Source: DATJHM01 sp035493895 (GTDB lineage: Bacteria; Chloroflexota; Ktedonobacteria; Ktedonobacterales; Ktedonobacteraceae). From it: a DNA stretch of 7,469 nt. A model generated the notes under the pieces. That model searched no databases and was not told where the DNA came from. It saw only the letters and a list, made by a program, of their open reading frames with translations. The translations under genes were made by a program, and so were the position numbers. This document shows positions 6,105 to 7,469 of the stretch, piece by piece. Numbering within the stretch: position 1 is the first letter of the stretch; the number at the start of each line of letters is the position of its first letter. Location: the NCBI GenBank assembly GCA_035493895.1, contig DATJHM010000105.1, forward strand, positions 1 through 7,469, written 5' to 3'.

Positions 6105-6114
6105 AGAGATCTCT
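6105..6114. promoter_or_regulatory. Palindrome in the divergent oxidoreductase/XRE intergenic region
   Basis: AGAGATCTCT is a 10-bp perfect palindrome, about 125 bases upstream of the oxidoreductase start and 140 upstream of the regulator start. Short GGTTG motifs occur at 6086-6090, 6115-6119 and 6137-6141. It is a candidate operator for the adjacent regulator, but a 10-bp palindrome can arise by chance. Confidence 0.25.
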
Positions 6115-6151
6115 GGTTGGAAGGATTGCTGTGACGGTTGGCCTCTTTTCC

Positions 6152-6180
6152 TTGACCTTCAATATTCTCTTTGCTAGTAT
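6152..6180 (+). promoter_or_regulatory. Candidate promoter of the XRE/MmyB-like regulator
   Basis: TTGACC (6152-6157, 5/6) and TAGTAT (6175-6180, 4/6) are separated by exactly 17 bp. Predicted initiation near 6187 gives a leader of about 67 bases. The regulator has AGGAGAAGGA (6235-6244) before its ATG. No equally good promoter was seen for the divergent oxidoreductase. Confidence 0.55.
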
Positions 6181-6253
6181 AGGCATGAGTTGATCGTGCA
6201 ACCAGCGCTTGATTATCGTATGATGAAAACTAGTAGGAGAAGGAACCAAAGAG

Positions 6254-7090
6254 ATGGATGAAAGAGCACGCCGGGAGGCGCTCGCCGCTTTTCTGCGCAC
6301 CCGACGAGCACGCCTGCAACCCGTCGAAGTGGGTTTGCCAGCGAGCAATCCTCGTCGGACACCGGGATTGCGGCGCGAAGAGGTAGCGGAACTGGCAAAC
6401 ATCGGCGTGTCCTGGTATACGCTGCTGGAACAGGGGCAGGATATTCATCCCTCCAGGCAGGTGCTCTTGAGCCTGTCGCAGGCACTCAGGCTCACAGTTG
6501 CTGAGGAACAGCATCTCTTCCTCCTGACCTCTGAAGCATGGTCGGGAGAGAAGATTGCGGAGGAGGAGCACATTACTCCTGCGCTCCAACGCGTGGTCGA
6601 TATACTCGATCCCCACCCGGCTTACCTGGTTGGGCGCTGCTGGAATGTGCTCACCTGGAACCGAGCAGCAGAACTGGTCTTTCGTTTGCATGAGCCGTGC
6701 CCGCCTCACTCGAACAATATCGTCTGGCGTTTTTTTCAAAGCGAAAGCAGAATGTTCCATCAAGAATGGGAGCAGCAGGCGCAAAGCGTGGTGGCACAAT
6801 TCCGTGCCGATTACGCCCGCTATCCCGACAATGCCTCGTTTCGTGAAATCATCGAAGACTTGCAACAGGCCAGCGCGCAATTTTGTCAGTGGTGGGAACA
6901 ACAAAATGTGCGTCGTTTACCCGATGGGCCACGAGTCATCCAGCACCCGACGCTGGGACGGTTAGAATTTGACTATGTCACCTTCCACCCATCCCTTTCC
7001 CCTGATTTTCGGGTCAAAGTCTACTCAGCCTCGCAAGCTTTAACATCGACCTTGGAGCAGGCTCTCTCTGCCTCCATACAGAGAACATAA
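6254..7090 (+). CDS. XRE-family regulator with MmyB-like ligand-binding domain
   Basis: This 278-residue cytosolic transcription factor has an N-terminal XRE helix-turn-helix (about residues 8-82) with the family signature ALAAFLRTRRARLQP, RRTPGLRREEVAELANIGVSWYTLLEQGQDI and LLSLSQALRLTVAEEQHLF. A MmyB/MLTR-type ligand-binding domain follows (about 105-270), including YLVGRCWNVLTWNRAAELVF and LGRLEFDYVTFHPS. A crystallised Chloroflexus member of this family carries a bound fatty acid, and relatives often neighbour dehydrogenase genes, which fits the divergent oxidoreductase here. Length is typical and the frame is intact. ATG 6254 is preceded by AAGGA nine bases upstream. One family oddity is ANIGVSWYT, where relatives commonly read AGVSVTWYT; the wing residue set is otherwise conserved. 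The actual ligand and operator are unknown. Confidence 0.93.
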   Translation: MDERARREALAAFLRTRRARLQPVEVGLPASNPRRTPGLRREEVAELANIGVSWYTLLEQGQDIHPSRQVLLSLSQALRLTVAEEQHLFLLTSEAWSGEKIAEEEHITPALQRVVDILDPHPAYLVGRCWNVLTWNRAAELVFRLHEPCPPHSNNIVWRFFQSESRMFHQEWEQQAQSVVAQFRADYARYPDNASFREIIEDLQQASAQFCQWWEQQNVRRLPDGPRVIQHPTLGRLEFDYVTFHPSLSPDFRVKVYSASQALTSTLEQALSASIQRT

Positions 7091-7143
7091 CAATTCGCAT
7101 GGACCCTTCAGAAACCTCACCATCTGCCGAATATACATAATTA

Positions 7144-7211
7144 GGAGGAACAAACACTCCCTTCCTCCCGACTATCACGATGTTGCCCGAGAGAGGGATC
7201 GCGCAGCATCG
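7144..7211 (+). terminator. Two hairpins downstream of the regulator gene
   Basis: GGAGGAA (7144-7150) pairs with TTCCTCC (7162-7168) over an 11-nt loop. Then CGATGTTGC (7178-7186) pairs with GCAGCATCG (7203-7211) with one G-U pair. Neither is followed by a T-tract. They may mark the 3' end of the regulator transcript, but as intrinsic terminators they are poor. Confidence 0.3.
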
Positions 7212-7213
7212 AC

Positions 7214-7469
7214 ATGGGGACACGTGGAGTGTTGGTGTCAGGGGGCAATGTCACGGAAATAAGCCTGTCCCCTGTCCCCATCGCCCCCCACCTTTGTAGA
7301 GTCGCCGCTTGTCTGCAATGTCACGTAGAGAAGAGGAATCTCGCCTCAAATCCCGTAGAGTCGCCGCTTGTCTGCGACCGGGTCGACGACGAGAATCGCC
7401 GATCGGTGAGCAACCCGGTCGCAGAGGTGCTCGCCCCCGGTCGCAGACAAGCAGCAATGTCACGGAAAT
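7214..7469. repeat. Repeat-dense non-coding element at the right edge
   Basis: No gene is supported from 7091 to the end. From 7214 the sequence is packed with repeats. GCAATGTCACG occurs at 7245-7255, 7315-7325 and 7454-7464; the first and last extend to an identical 16-mer ending GGAAAT. A 21-bp direct repeat (GTAGAGTCGC start) lies at 7296-7316 and 7355-7375. A 17-bp inverted pair, GCTTGTCTGCGACCGGG (7366-7382) and its complement (7436-7452), encloses a third partial inverted copy at 7413-7425. A further 9-bp inverted pair, ATGGGGACA / TGTCCCCAT, is at 7214-7222 / 7273-7281. This pattern suggests an interspersed intergenic repeat or MITE-like element, probably truncated by the window end. 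No transposase or CRISPR spacing is seen. Confidence 0.7.

Noticed and set aside
6230..6904. A 224-codon minus-strand open frame opposite the XRE/MmyB-like gene
   Set aside because: It is antisense to a well-conserved regulator, has no recognisable domain and no ribosome-binding site.
7251..7463. A 70-codon minus-strand frame in the right-edge repeats
   Set aside because: It consists of low-complexity, Arg-rich sequence translated from the direct and inverted repeats, without a ribosome-binding site.
7245..7469. Possible CRISPR array
   Set aside because: Repeats differ in length and orientation, intervals are irregular, and no cas genes are nearby.
1..7469. A multi-gene defence, toxin-antitoxin, or biosynthetic cluster spanning the window
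   Set aside because: Genes are on both strands with separate promoters and terminators, and none belongs to a known defence, toxin or core biosynthetic family; I see common accessory enzymes, regulators and a pump rather than a new integrated system.

Overview
This 7.5 kb window looks like an accessory stretch of a bacterial chromosome of mid GC content. Family content, TetR/SDR/MFS/cupin style and a repeat-laden intergenic tail are reminiscent of soil-dwelling Chloroflexota of the Ktedonobacteria type. That assignment is an inference; there is no rRNA or marker gene to prove it. Seven protein-coding loci are supported, several with their own control signals. No phage genes, transposase, CRISPR array, tRNA or rRNA were seen.

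Left part (1-2532). A TetR-family repressor (minus strand, 16-675) is divergent from a short-chain dehydrogenase/reductase (SDR, plus strand, 895-1599). Their shared intergenic region carries two near-identical palindromes (AGCAAGTG-W-CACTTGCT), which bracket a plausible SDR promoter. This is a classic self-contained repressor/enzyme switch. Downstream lies a metallo-beta-lactamase-fold hydrolase (1700-2532) with all its metal ligands. Its reading frame is broken by a perfect 23-bp tandem duplication at 1771-1816; removing one copy restores a 269-residue protein.

Middle (2533-4714). A roughly 400-bp gene-free leader holds a good sigma-70-like promoter overlapping a small palindrome, a possible decayed TetR fragment, and a perfect 10-bp-arm inverted repeat just before a 12-TM drug-efflux-like MFS transporter (2931-4229). 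The transporter ends at a strong intrinsic terminator. A small cupin (4352-4714) follows, with its own extended -10 promoter.

Right part (4715-7469). A medium-chain NADPH:quinone-oxidoreductase-type enzyme (minus, 4959-5981) is divergent from an XRE/MmyB-like ligand-binding regulator (plus, 6254-7090), a second regulator/oxidoreductase pair. The oxidoreductase carries an unusual 26-residue internal tandem duplication of its nucleotide-binding segment; one copy has lost the glycine motif. The last 225 bases are non-coding, dense with direct and inverted repeats, and end in a copy of a 16-mer also present at 7245-7260.

Taken together the genes suggest small-molecule sensing, redox or hydrolytic conversion and export: two sensor/oxidoreductase switches, one efflux pump, one hydrolase and one cupin. 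I do not see a clearly new biological system. The best leads are the paired TetR operators, the duplication-frameshifted hydrolase, the duplicated Rossmann segment and the repeat element at the right edge.
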